DNA from: JAFKKS01 sp050187875
GTDB lineage: Bacteria > Pseudomonadota > Alphaproteobacteria > Rhizobiales > Xanthobacteraceae
Assembly (NCBI GenBank): GCA_050187875.1
Contig: JBFWXB010000001.1
Location: forward strand, 178,025-242,024
DNA: 64,000 nt
Reading direction: 5' to 3'
Shown here: piece after piece, positions 17,356 to 25,669 of the stretch
How positions within the stretch are numbered: position 1 is the first letter of the stretch
How the letters are laid out: every line of letters starts with the position of its first letter
Notes under the pieces: generated by a model
Told to the model about the DNA's origin: nothing
Databases searched by the model: none
What the model saw: only the letters and a program-made list of their open reading frames with translations
Program-made: the position numbers and the translations under genes

Positions 17356-18003
17356 ATGGCCCCTCCTCGCACGAGTGACCGCACGCCGCCGCCGCGCCTC
17401 TATTTGACGACCCCGCCCGCCGGCGACGGCGAGGCGGTGGCCATGCGGCTCGCGCCCGCCCTTGAAGCGGCGGACATCGCCGCGGTCCTCCTGCATCTGA
17501 GCCAGGCGCCGCATGACGAGCGCGCCGCGATCAATACTGTAAAGCGGGTCGCGACCGTGGTGCAGCGGGCCGACGCCGCCCTGGTCCTCGACGGCTGGCC
17601 TGGAATCGTCGCCCGCGCCGGCGCCGACGGCGCCCATCTGCACGGCATCGACGCGCTGATCGCCGCCCTCCCCGCGCTCCGGCCGGACCGTATCGCCGGC
17701 GCCGGGGGGCTGCCGTCGCGCCACAAAGCGATGCTCGCTGGCGAAGCCGGCGCGGATTACGTTATGTTTGGGGAGCCGGATATCGAGGAGGGGCGACCTT
17801 CGCTCGACGCCATCGCCGATCGCGTCGCATGGTGGAGCGAAGTCTTCGAAATCCCTTGCGTTGGTTTTGCGCAAGCGCTGGGCGATGTTGAGGTCCTTGT
17901 CCGCGCAGGGGCCGACTTCATCGCGCTGGGCGGGTTCATATGGGAGGATCCGAACGCCACCGCCGAAATCGTGCGGTCAGCCGGCAGGATGTGCGTTCGC
18001 TAA
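17356..18003 (+). CDS. ThiE-like thiamine-phosphate-synthase family protein
   Basis: A 215-residue TIM-barrel protein related to thiamine phosphate synthase: LYLTTPP at the N-terminus, ADAALVLDGWPGIVARAGADGAHL in the middle, and AGADFIALGGFIW near the end follow the ThiE strand pattern. The pyrophosphate-handling TKTK-like segment of true ThiE is not recognisable; in its place is FGEPDIEEGRPS. It may therefore be a ThiE paralog with a changed role. No clear ribosome site precedes the ATG, which lies 25 nt after fba, so translation may depend on the upstream message. Confidence 0.7.
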   Translation: MAPPRTSDRTPPPRLYLTTPPAGDGEAVAMRLAPALEAADIAAVLLHLSQAPHDERAAINTVKRVATVVQRADAALVLDGWPGIVARAGADGAHLHGIDALIAALPALRPDRIAGAGGLPSRHKAMLAGEAGADYVMFGEPDIEEGRPSLDAIADRVAWWSEVFEIPCVGFAQALGDVEVLVRAGADFIALGGFIWEDPNATAEIVRSAGRMCVR

Positions 18004-18013
18004 TGTGGGTGTG

Positions 18014-19117
18014 ATGACTTTGCGTCCGTTGAGGTCCCTTTTGCTGGCCACGCTGCCCTTATTGGTGGCCGGCGCGATCGGCGACGGCGCGGCGCTGGCG
18101 CAGGCGCCCCTGCGGATCAGTCCACAAGGCGGTCAGCGGCCGGCCGCGACGCCGGCGCGGCCGAAGCCGCAGCCCAAGAAACCGCAGCCCAAGAAGCCGC
18201 AGTCCAAGCATCCCGCCGCCAAGCCCAAGCCCGCGGCATCGGCAAACAAGCCGGCCGCGGCCGCGCCGACGGAAGACGCGGCCTATGGCGCGTTCCAGCG
18301 AGGCCATTTCCTTACCGCCTTCGATGAGGCGATGCGCCGCGTGAAGGAAACGGGCGATGCCAACGCCATGACGCTGATCGGCGAGCTTTTCGCCAACGGC
18401 TTCGGCGTCCCGCGCGACGACGCCAAAGCTGTCGAATGGTACAAGCGCGCCGCGGACAAAGGAAACAGCGACGCGATATTCGCGCTCGCGATGTTCCATC
18501 TCAATGGCCGCGCCGGCCCGAAGAATACGGATGCAGCGGTGGACCTCCTCGCCCGCGCGGCCGCGATGGGCCATATCGGCGCGGAATACGATCTCGGGCT
18601 GATGTATCTCGAAGGCAAGGTCGTCAAAGCCGACAACGCGCAGGCCCTGAAATACATCAAGGCGGCCGCGGACGCGGGAAGCCCGGAGGCACAATACGTT
18701 CTCGCGGGCATGTATCGCGATGGCCGTGGCGTCGCACCCGATCGGGTGGAATGCGCGCGGCTCCTCGGCCTCGCTGCGCAGGCGAACGTGCCCGATGCAC
18801 AGCTTGAATTTGCGATCGCCCTCTATAACGGCGACGGCGTGCCGAAGAATGAGGCGCGGGCGGCCGCCTTGCTCGAGAAGGTCGCGCGCCGCGGCAATCC
18901 CGTCGCGCAGAACCGCCTCGCCCATGTCCTGATCGCCGGAAAGGGCGTGCCTGCGAACCCCGTCGAGGCCGCCAAGTGGCACATTATCGCCCGCGCGCAG
19001 GGTGAGAAGGACGCCGCTCTCGACAGCTTCCTCGACAAGCTGCCGGCGGATCAACGTCAGGCCGGCGAGAAATCCGCCGACGCCTGGCTCAAATTGATGC
19101 CGCACTCCCGCTCTTGA
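18014..19117 (+). CDS. Secreted Sel1-repeat (TPR-like) protein
   Basis: A 367-residue protein. Residues 1-32 are a signal peptide (LLLATLPLLVAG, cleavage near ALA-QA). A low-complexity Pro/Lys/Ala linker follows (about 45-90) with repeated PKKPQ units. From about residue 95 there are at least five Sel1 repeats, recognisable as GVPRDDAKAVEWYKRAADKG, GRGVAPDRVECARLLGLAA and similar. Such proteins act as protein-interaction scaffolds in the periplasm. The ATG follows the ThiE-like stop by 10 nt. The partner is unknown. Confidence 0.85.
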   Translation: MTLRPLRSLLLATLPLLVAGAIGDGAALAQAPLRISPQGGQRPAATPARPKPQPKKPQPKKPQSKHPAAKPKPAASANKPAAAAPTEDAAYGAFQRGHFLTAFDEAMRRVKETGDANAMTLIGELFANGFGVPRDDAKAVEWYKRAADKGNSDAIFALAMFHLNGRAGPKNTDAAVDLLARAAAMGHIGAEYDLGLMYLEGKVVKADNAQALKYIKAAADAGSPEAQYVLAGMYRDGRGVAPDRVECARLLGLAAQANVPDAQLEFAIALYNGDGVPKNEARAAALLEKVARRGNPVAQNRLAHVLIAGKGVPANPVEAAKWHIIARAQGEKDAALDSFLDKLPADQRQAGEKSADAWLKLMPHSRS

Positions 19118-19183
19118 CGCCTGCCCGTCAGGCGGCGCAAGCAAAGCCCCTTTCCTCCTCCGGCATCCCGCATATCGGTTCCC

Positions 19184-19981
19184 ATGCTTCGCTCCGCCCT
19201 TCTCAATGTCATGGTCCAGGCCGCCAACAAGGCCGGCCGCGCGCTCAAGCGCGATTTCGGCGAGATCGAGAAACTGCAGGTCTCCCTCAAGGGCCCGGCG
19301 AACTTCGTCTCGGCGGCGGACCGCCGTGCCGAGGAAACGCTGCGGCAAGAACTGACGAAAGCCCGCCCCGGCTACGGCTTCCTCGGCGAGGAAGGCGGCA
19401 TCCACGAAGGCACCGACAAAAGCCATACCTGGATCGTCGACCCGCTCGACGGGACAACGAACTTCCTGCACGGCATCCCGCAATTCGCCATCTCGATCGC
19501 GCTCAAGCGCGACGCCGATATCATCGCCGGACTCATTTACAATCCGATCCTCGACGAGCTCTTCACCGCCGAGCGCGGCAAGGGCGCCTTCCTCAACGAG
19601 CGCCGCATCCGCGTCGCCGCCCGCAAACGTCTCGCCGATAGCGTCGTCAGCTGCGGTCTGCCGCATATGGGCCGCGGCGATCTCGCTCTGTTCCGCCGCG
19701 AGGCGACGCTGGTACAGGAGCAAGTCGCGGGCCTGCGCCGCTTCGGCGCCGCCTCGCTCGACCTCGCCTGGGTCGCCGCCGGACGGTTCGATGCCTATTG
19801 GGAGCGTGATCTCTCATCCTGGGATATGGCCGCCGGAATGCTGATGGTGCGCGAGGCGGGCGGCTTCGTTACCGATCTCGATGGTGGCGACGAGGTGCTC
19901 ACCAAGGGCCATGTGATCTGCGGGAACGATGCCATTCATCGCGAGTTACTCGCATTGCTGCGCAAGGCGCCGAAAGGCTGA
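19184..19981 (+). CDS. suhB: Inositol-1-monophosphatase family protein (SuhB)
   Basis: A 265-residue IMPase. The metal-binding motifs are GEEGG (residues about 66-70), the signature WIVDPLDGTTNFLHG (about 84-98), and WERDLSSWDMAAGMLMVREAGG near the C-terminus. Length and order match bacterial SuhB, which hydrolyses inositol phosphate and in enterics also assists rRNA transcription antitermination. It lies 66 nt after the Sel1 gene on the same strand. Confidence 0.92.
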   Translation: MLRSALLNVMVQAANKAGRALKRDFGEIEKLQVSLKGPANFVSAADRRAEETLRQELTKARPGYGFLGEEGGIHEGTDKSHTWIVDPLDGTTNFLHGIPQFAISIALKRDADIIAGLIYNPILDELFTAERGKGAFLNERRIRVAARKRLADSVVSCGLPHMGRGDLALFRREATLVQEQVAGLRRFGAASLDLAWVAAGRFDAYWERDLSSWDMAAGMLMVREAGGFVTDLDGGDEVLTKGHVICGNDAIHRELLALLRKAPKG

Positions 19982-20061
19982 CCGCCCGCCGTTTGTCCGT
20001 TCGACTTTTTCGCGAGCCATATGCCATAATTGATCCATCCGGTGCGGGGAGCATAAGGCCC

Positions 20062-21066
20062 ATGGCGCGCGATCTCGACCCGTTCAAACTCTCCTCACCC
20101 CGCATCTTCCTTGTCCGGATGCTGGTGTTCCTGGTGCTGTGCGGACTGGTCGCCTTCGTCCTCTACAAGCAGATCTGGACGGCGTTCCTCGCCAATCCCG
20201 GTCTCAATGCGCTGATCGTCGGTGTCCTGGTGATCGGCATCCTGCTCGCCTTCCGTCAGGTAATCCGCCTGTTCCCGGAGGTCGCGTGGGTCAACGGCTT
20301 CCGCCTCGCCGACCCGGGCCTTGCGGTCGAGCGCTCGCCCGTGCTCTTGGCGCCGATGGCCACCATCCTCGGCGATCGCATGGGACGCATGGCGATCTCG
20401 ACGCCGCTGATGCGCGGCATCCTCGATTCGATTGCGATGCGGCTCGACGAGGCGCGCGATCTCTCGCGCTACCTCACCGGCCTGCTCGTTTTCCTCGGCC
20501 TGCTCGGCACCTTCTGGGGGCTGATCGAGACCGTGACCTCCGTCGGCCATGTGATCGGCACGTTGAAGGTCGGCGGCGACGCTGCCTCGATGTTCGACAC
20601 GCTCAAGGAGGGTCTGGCCGCGCCGCTCGGCGGCATGGGCATCTCCTTCTCGTCCTCGCTGTTCGGCCTCGCCGGCTCGCTGATCCTCGGCTTCCTCGAC
20701 CTGCAGACGAGCCAGGCACAGAACCGCTTCTACACCGACCTCGAGGACTGGCTCTCGACCACGGTGCGCGATCTCAGCGTCGAGCCCGAGGCGCGGGCGC
20801 CGGCGGCGCCGTCCTTCAGCGGCGAACTGCGCGTCATCGCCGACCGCCTCAAGGAGGCGGTGGGCGAAGGCGGATCGAACCGCGCGGCGACGAATGCGAT
20901 GGCCAATCTTGCCGAGGCGATCCAGGGCCTCGTGAGCCACATGCGCAGCGAGCAGCAGCTCATCCGCGACTGGGTCAATGCCCAGTCCGAGCAGCAGCGC
21001 GAAATCCGCCGATTGCTTGAGCGTCTTTCGCGCGAGGACATTCCGCGACTGCGACGCGAGGCCTAA
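20062..21066 (+). CDS. MotA/TolQ/ExbB-type proton-channel protein (non-flagellar)
   Basis: A 334-residue inner-membrane protein. Two hydrophobic helices lie near residues 18-40 and 50-68, and a second pair near 135-160 and 185-210 flanks the segment GLLGTFWGLIETV, the MotA/TolQ/ExbB signature. The C-terminal third is soluble and helical. It is followed 3 nt later by a gene for an OmpA-like protein whose single membrane helix carries an aspartate, so the two probably form a proton-driven complex acting across the periplasm. No flagellar, tol or exb genes are nearby. ATG 20062 is favoured because the membrane core follows closely. Confidence 0.85.
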   Translation: MARDLDPFKLSSPRIFLVRMLVFLVLCGLVAFVLYKQIWTAFLANPGLNALIVGVLVIGILLAFRQVIRLFPEVAWVNGFRLADPGLAVERSPVLLAPMATILGDRMGRMAISTPLMRGILDSIAMRLDEARDLSRYLTGLLVFLGLLGTFWGLIETVTSVGHVIGTLKVGGDAASMFDTLKEGLAAPLGGMGISFSSSLFGLAGSLILGFLDLQTSQAQNRFYTDLEDWLSTTVRDLSVEPEARAPAAPSFSGELRVIADRLKEAVGEGGSNRAATNAMANLAEAIQGLVSHMRSEQQLIRDWVNAQSEQQREIRRLLERLSREDIPRLRREA

Positions 21067-21069
21067 GCC

Positions 21070-22095
21070 ATGGCGTTAGCCCGCGGACGGCGCGATCGCG
21101 CCGTCGACTATTGGCCGGGATTTGTCGATGCATTGTCGACGCTGGTCCTCGGCATCATCTTCATGCTCACGCTTTTCGTCGTGGTGCAGTTCTTCCTCTC
21201 CCAAGAGGTGACCGGCAAGGATGCGGCGCTGCAGCGGCTCAATGCGCAGATCGCGCAATTGACCGACCTCCTGTCGCTGGAGAAAGGCAACAAGGCGACC
21301 TTGGAGGAAAGTCTCGCCGCGCTGCGCGCGAGCCTTGCCAGCGCCGAGAGCGAACGCGATCGCTACAAGGGCCTTGCCGAAGGCGCGGGCGCCGGCGCCA
21401 GCAGCGCGCAAGGGAAAATCGACGCGCTTTCGAGCGACCTTGCCAGCGAGAAGAAACTCTCCGCGCAAGCGCTGAGCCAGGTTGAGCTTCTCAATGCGCA
21501 GATCGCGGCGCTGCGCCGCCAGCTGGCCGCGCTCGAACAGGCGCTCGACGCCTCCGAGAAGAAAGACAAGGAATCGCAAAGCCGCATCGCCGATCTCGGC
21601 CAGCGCCTCAATGTCGCGCTCGCTCAGCGCGTGCAGGAGTTGTCGCGCTACCGCTCCGAATTCTTCGGCCGCCTGCGCGCGATCCTCGCCAACCGCCCGG
21701 AGATTCGGGTCGTCGGCGACCGCTTCGTCTTCCAGTCGGAAGTCTTCTTCGACGCAGGACAAGCGAATCTGCGCCCGGAGGGCCGTGCCGAGCTCGACAA
21801 GCTCGCCCAGGCGATCATCGACCTCGACAAGGAAATCCCGAAGGAAATCCCCTGGGTGCTGCGCGTCGACGGCCACACCGACATACGGCCGATCCAAAGT
21901 TCGCAGTTCCCATCGAACTGGGAGCTCTCGGCGGCGCGCGCCATCTCAGTCGTGCAGTATCTGATCTCGAAAGGCGTGCCGCCGCAGCGCCTCGTCGCCG
22001 CGGGCTTCGGCGAGTTCCAACCGCTCGACAGCGCGCAGAACGAAGACGCCTATCGCCGCAACCGCCGCATCGAGCTGAAGCTCACTGAGCGGTGA
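21070..22095 (+). CDS. MotB-like membrane protein with OmpA/peptidoglycan-binding domain
   Basis: A 341-residue partner of the preceding MotA-like protein. One membrane helix spans residues about 24-45, with Asp20 in PGFVDALSTLVLG at its start, where MotB-type stators carry their proton-binding aspartate. Residues about 48-195 form a long coiled coil. Residues 215-341 are an OmpA-C domain with the peptidoglycan-binding residues in RVDGHTDIRPI and SNWELSAARA and a C-terminal RRNRRIEL. The long coiled coil would bridge membrane and cell wall. The stop-to-start gap of 3 nt implies coupled translation. Confidence 0.88.
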   Translation: MALARGRRDRAVDYWPGFVDALSTLVLGIIFMLTLFVVVQFFLSQEVTGKDAALQRLNAQIAQLTDLLSLEKGNKATLEESLAALRASLASAESERDRYKGLAEGAGAGASSAQGKIDALSSDLASEKKLSAQALSQVELLNAQIAALRRQLAALEQALDASEKKDKESQSRIADLGQRLNVALAQRVQELSRYRSEFFGRLRAILANRPEIRVVGDRFVFQSEVFFDAGQANLRPEGRAELDKLAQAIIDLDKEIPKEIPWVLRVDGHTDIRPIQSSQFPSNWELSAARAISVVQYLISKGVPPQRLVAAGFGEFQPLDSAQNEDAYRRNRRIELKLTER

Positions 22096-22111
22096 CGGCG
22101 GCAACCCTCAG

Positions 22112-22206
22112 TGTCATGCCCGCGAAGGCGGGCATCCTGTAACCACCGGCCTCAGTTAGATTCGACAGCACACGGCGTACTGGGTCCCCGCTTTCGCGGG
22201 GACGAC
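22112..22206. repeat. Palindromic intergenic repeat (CCCGCGAAGGCGGG type)
   Basis: It starts TGTCATGCCCGCGAAGGCGGGCATCC and ends GGGTCCCCGCTTTCGCGGGGACGAC. Each end forms its own hairpin (GCCCGC with GCGGGC; TCCCCGC with GCGGGGA). It lies between the convergent OmpA-like and ABC transporter genes. A related copy is at 31936-32070. Confidence 0.8.
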
Positions 22207-22217
22207 AGCCGAGTATT

Positions 22218-24035
22218 TTAAGCCCCCTCGAACTGCAGCTTCGCGAGCCGCTCATAGAGGCCGCCGCCGGCCGCGAGACTCGTATGCGTGCCCTCCTCCA
22301 CGATCCGTCCGCCGTCGAGGAGAAGGATGCGGTCACAGGACAGCACCGTCGCGAGGCGATGCGCGATGACGATGGTCGTGCGCTCCGCCATCAGTCCTTC
22401 GAGCGCTTTTTGCACCTGCGTTTCGCTTTCCGCATCGAGCGCCGAGGTCGCTTCGTCGAGGAGGAGAAGCGGCGCATCACGCAGGATCGCGCGCGCGATG
22501 GCGATGCGCTGGCGCTGCCCGCCCGAGAGCGTGACGCCGCGCTCGCCGATGATGGTGTCGAGGCCCTGCGGCAAGCGCTCGGCGAACTCGCTCACCAGCG
22601 CGAGTTGCGCCGCGTGCGCAACGTCGGCATCCGACGCATCGGGCCGTCCGAAGCGGATGTTCTCCGCGACCGTGCCCGAGAATACGATCACGTCCTGCGG
22701 CACGATGGCGATGCGGCTACGCAGTGCATCGAGCGCCACGTCGTTCACGCGCACGCCATCGAGCGTGATCGCGCCCGATGCCGGATCGTAGAAGCGCAGC
22801 AGCAAATGGAAGACGGTGCTCTTGCCCGCACCCGAGGGGCCGACCAGCGCCACCCGCTCGCCCGCGCGTACGGAAAACGTCAAGCCGTCGAGCACGAACG
22901 TCTCGGGCCGCGCCGGATAAGCAAAGCGCACATTCTCGAAAGCGACGGCGCCGCGGCCGGGCAACGGCAAAGGCTGCGGCTTGCCCGGCTCGCGCACGTC
23001 CGAGCGCACATCGAGAAGCTCGAACAAGCGTTCCGCGGCGCCTGCGGCTTGCGAAATCTCGCCCCACACCTGGCTCAGCTCTCCGAGCGCGCCCGCGGCG
23101 AAGGCCGCATAGAGCACGAATTGGCTGAGCCGCCCCGGCGTCATGCGCGCGCCGAGCACGTCCTGCGCGCCGACCCAGAGAACGACGACGATGCTCGAGA
23201 AGACGAGGAAGATCACGACCGCGGTCAGCACCGCGCGCGCCGCAGTCGAGTCGCGCGCGGCAACGAATGCGCGCTCGACGGCCGTCGCAAAGCGCGCCGC
23301 CGCCGGCCGCTCGAAGGTGAATGCCTGGACGGTGCGCACCGCGCCGATCGTCTCGGCGGCGTAGGCGGAGGCGTCGGCGAGCGTATCCTGCGCGCCGCGC
23401 GAGCGCTTGCGCACCATGCGCCCGAAAGCGACGAGCGGCAGCACGATGACAGGGATGGCGCCGAGGACGAAGGCGGAGAGGCGCGGGCTCGTCACCACCA
23501 TCATCGCGCTCGCGCCGAAGAAGAGAACGAGGTTGCGCAGCGCCTGCGACACGGCCGTGCCGACCGCCACCTTGATCTGCGTCGTATCGGCGGTGAGCCG
23601 CGACACCACCTCGCCGCTCTGGGTGCGGTCGAAGAAGGCGGGCGCGAGGGCGATCACATGACGGAACACGCGCTCGCGCAGGTCTGCAACGACGCGTTCT
23701 CCGAGCGTCGTCACCAGATAGAACCGCGCCGCGCTCGCACCCGCGAGCACGGCCGCGACCGCGATCATCACCGCGAAGTAGCTGTTGATCAGCGTCAGGC
23801 TCTCGCCGGTGAAGCCGAAATCGACCATCCGGCGCACCGCAAGCGGAACCGCGAGCGTCGCCAGCGCCGCAACAACCAGCGCCACGAGCGCCGCCAGCGC
23901 GCGCCCGCGATAGCGCGCGACGAAGGGCAGAAGCTTCAGGAGCGGCCGCAGCCGTGGGCGGGCGGCGCGCGCAGCGTCAGACGCGCGGGGATCGGCAGAA
24001 GCGGGGGCGGAGGTCGGAACGGCGGGGTCGGTCAT
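22218..24035 (-). CDS. ABC transporter, fused permease/ATPase (ABCB/MsbA-type exporter)
   Basis: A 605-residue half-transporter that works as a homodimeric exporter. Residues about 35-325 form six membrane helices (ABC membrane type 1). The ATPase domain follows with Walker A VGPSGAGKST near residue 396, signature LSGGQRQRIAIARAI, and Walker B LLLLDEATSALD. It starts with a proline/alanine-rich cytosolic tail. Lipids, drugs or glycans are typical cargo of this subfamily; the sequence does not say which. It is convergent with the MotA/OmpA operon and divergent from rpmE with 149 nt between. Confidence 0.9.
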   Translation of the reverse strand: MTDPAVPTSAPASADPRASDAARAARPRLRPLLKLLPFVARYRGRALAALVALVVAALATLAVPLAVRRMVDFGFTGESLTLINSYFAVMIAVAAVLAGASAARFYLVTTLGERVVADLRERVFRHVIALAPAFFDRTQSGEVVSRLTADTTQIKVAVGTAVSQALRNLVLFFGASAMMVVTSPRLSAFVLGAIPVIVLPLVAFGRMVRKRSRGAQDTLADASAYAAETIGAVRTVQAFTFERPAAARFATAVERAFVAARDSTAARAVLTAVVIFLVFSSIVVVLWVGAQDVLGARMTPGRLSQFVLYAAFAAGALGELSQVWGEISQAAGAAERLFELLDVRSDVREPGKPQPLPLPGRGAVAFENVRFAYPARPETFVLDGLTFSVRAGERVALVGPSGAGKSTVFHLLLRFYDPASGAITLDGVRVNDVALDALRSRIAIVPQDVIVFSGTVAENIRFGRPDASDADVAHAAQLALVSEFAERLPQGLDTIIGERGVTLSGGQRQRIAIARAILRDAPLLLLDEATSALDAESETQVQKALEGLMAERTTIVIAHRLATVLSCDRILLLDGGRIVEEGTHTSLAAGGGLYERLAKLQFEGA

Positions 24036-24184
24036 CGCGGCGGCACAATGCCCCCAGGTTCAAGCTCTGACAATTGCGGCGGCGCAATGCCTTGTCTCGC
24101 CCCCGGTGCTGGGTTATAGAGCCCGCCAATCCACCCGAAATGGTCAAACAATCCCGCGCCCGCCGCGCGGCCAGGTGATGAGCG

Positions 24185-24409
24185 ATGAAGCCCGATATCC
24201 ACCCCGACTATCACACCGTCAAAGTCCAGATGACCGACGGCAGCGAATTCGAGACCCGCACCACCTGGGGTAAAGAGGGCGATACCCTCCATCTCGACAT
24301 TGACCCGAAGTCGCACCCGGCCTGGACCGGCGGCCAGCAGCAGCTGCTCGACCGCGGCGGCCGGCTCTCGCGCTTCAACAAGAAGTTCTCGGGTATCCTG
24401 AAGAAATAA
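24185..24409 (+). CDS. rpmE: 50S ribosomal protein L31
   Basis: A 74-residue bL31. The motif IHPDYHTV near the N-terminus and HPAWTG with RFNKKFSGI near the C-terminus are diagnostic. It lacks the CxxC pair, so it is the zinc-independent form usual in Alphaproteobacteria. It is preceded by GGTGATGAGCG, a weak ribosome site, and followed by a palindromic repeat. Confidence 0.97.
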   Translation: MKPDIHPDYHTVKVQMTDGSEFETRTTWGKEGDTLHLDIDPKSHPAWTGGQQQLLDRGGRLSRFNKKFSGILKK

Positions 24410-24451
24410 GCCCGCGCCGGCGTTAACGCCGGAGCTTCGCAGCCTCTCCAT

Positions 24452-24528
24452 CGTCATGCCCGGGCTTGACCCGGGCATCTATCTTTTAAGAAGAGCGATG
24501 GATTGCCGGGTCAAGCCCGGCAATGACG
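24452..24528. repeat. Palindromic intergenic repeat (GGGCTTGACCCGG type)
   Basis: The first arm CGTCATGCCCGGGCTTGAC is inversely matched by the last arm GTCAAGCCCGGCAATGACG, with two internal hairpins. It lies between the convergent rpmE and rcdA genes. Confidence 0.85.
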
Positions 24529-24545
24529 GCGAGTATTATCGCCGC

Positions 24546-25061
24546 TCACGCCCGCGCGTTCAGCGCGTTGCGCAGGAAGCTGATCTGCTGCTCGACCGGA
24601 TTGGCGGCAGGACCGGCGACGGGCGACGCGTGGATCGTCGAATCGAGGCGGCGCACCCGCGCCTGAATCTCCATCGAGCGCTCAATCAGGTCGCGCAATT
24701 TTTCCGGCAGCATGGCGATCGCTTCGGCGTCGCGGCCTTCGTCCGACCAGACGCGAACTTTCGCCTTCTCCTTCTTCGCCTGCGCGAGCGACATCTCCCC
24801 TTCGTTCACCGCACGGTGCAGCAGGAGCCACGACGCAAGCTGCATCAGCCGCGTCGTGAGCCGCATGCTCTCGGTCGCATAGGCGAGCGCGGCGTTGCGC
24901 TGAAGCGCCTTCGCTTCGGCACGTCCCTCGCCATCGAGGTAGCTCGCGGTCTCCTCGACCAGCGCCATGCCTTCGCGGAATAATACGGTAAACGCCTGCG
25001 ACGCCGCTAAGCGCGCGCCAAAAGAAACCGGATCGATCTCGCTCCGGGACTGCTCGACCAT
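24546..25061 (-). CDS. rcdA: RcdA-like protein (DUF1465), adaptor for CtrA degradation
   Basis: A 171-residue helical protein of the DUF1465/RcdA family. In Caulobacter, RcdA works with CpdR and PopA to bring the cell-cycle regulator CtrA to ClpXP. The core FGARLAASQAFTVLFREGMALVEETASYLDGEGR and LTTRLMQLASWLLLHRAVNEGEMS is the family's helical bundle. The start ATG 25061 has GAGG 8 nt upstream; ATG 25091 is an in-frame alternative. Its leader is separated from the upstream DUF1192 gene by a strong terminator, so it has its own promoter. Confidence 0.85.
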   Translation of the reverse strand: MVEQSRSEIDPVSFGARLAASQAFTVLFREGMALVEETASYLDGEGRAEAKALQRNAALAYATESMRLTTRLMQLASWLLLHRAVNEGEMSLAQAKKEKAKVRVWSDEGRDAEAIAMLPEKLRDLIERSMEIQARVRRLDSTIHASPVAGPAANPVEQQISFLRNALNARA

Positions 25062-25192
25062 TTGCAACGCCTCACTCGCGCAACGCGGCATGCTGCCGGA
25101 CCGAGGAACATGAGTCCAGACCTTGCCGCCCTTTTTGATGCTGCAAACACCGTCGCAAATTTTGGACCGGCGGAAAGTGCCCCGAAATGAAA

Positions 25193-25220
25193 CAAAAAAA
25201 GAGCCGCGCAAGCGCGGCTC
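25193..25220 (-). terminator. Rho-independent terminator
   Basis: On the minus strand GAGCCGCGC-TTGCGCGGCTC folds into a tight hairpin (25220-25201), followed at once by seven T residues. It lies about 150 nt after the DUF1192 stop and upstream of rcdA. It is by far the strongest intrinsic terminator seen in the window and may belong to an untranslated RNA (see findings). Confidence 0.85.
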
Positions 25221-25371
25221 AGAGTCATAACAGGGAGGCGTCAAACAGAGTGGACAGGAGCCACTCGACGTCCAGAAGTTGGACGACGCCAGTAATGAAG
25301 GAGAAAGCTTAACGACACGTTAAGAAACCGTCGCCAATACGAAAACTTTTGTAAACCTCGTGCGCTGCAAC

Positions 25372-25563
25372 TCAGCGCTTGAAGAACGATGCCGCACTTG
25401 TGAGTGACGCTTGCTTCTGCGCCATCGCCGCCTCGAGCCGGGCGATCTCGTCTCGCAGGAGACCGATGCGCTCCCGCAATTCCTCGACCGAGAGGAGCGC
25501 CAGATCCTGCCCGATCTCATGAGCCAACGCCTTCTTTCGGGGTGCGTCGTCGTCCATCATCAT
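25372..25563 (-). CDS. DUF1192 family small protein
   Basis: A 63-residue acidic/helical protein: an N-terminal MMMDDD, then LALLSVEELRERIGLLRDEIARLEAAMAQKQAS, the DUF1192 helix with coiled-coil spacing, ending in SFFKR. Three consecutive ATGs (25563, 25560, 25557) leave the exact start open. The family is widespread in Hyphomicrobiales and usually sits near rcdA; no function is established. Confidence 0.85.
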   Translation of the reverse strand: MMMDDDAPRKKALAHEIGQDLALLSVEELRERIGLLRDEIARLEAAMAQKQASLTSAASFFKR

Positions 25564-25669
25564 CGTACCATCCAGGCCTGTCCCGTCAGGCTATCGCGCC
25601 GGGGAGCGGGTTGTCACATCAAGCCCGGTCGATTAGACAGCCTCACCCCCTCACCCGCCGCGTGACCTG

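Noticed and set aside
20062..22095. Zorya-type defence system (ZorA/ZorB-like pair)
   Set aside because: The pair is followed by a repeat and a convergent ABC exporter, and no helicase or nuclease partner is present.
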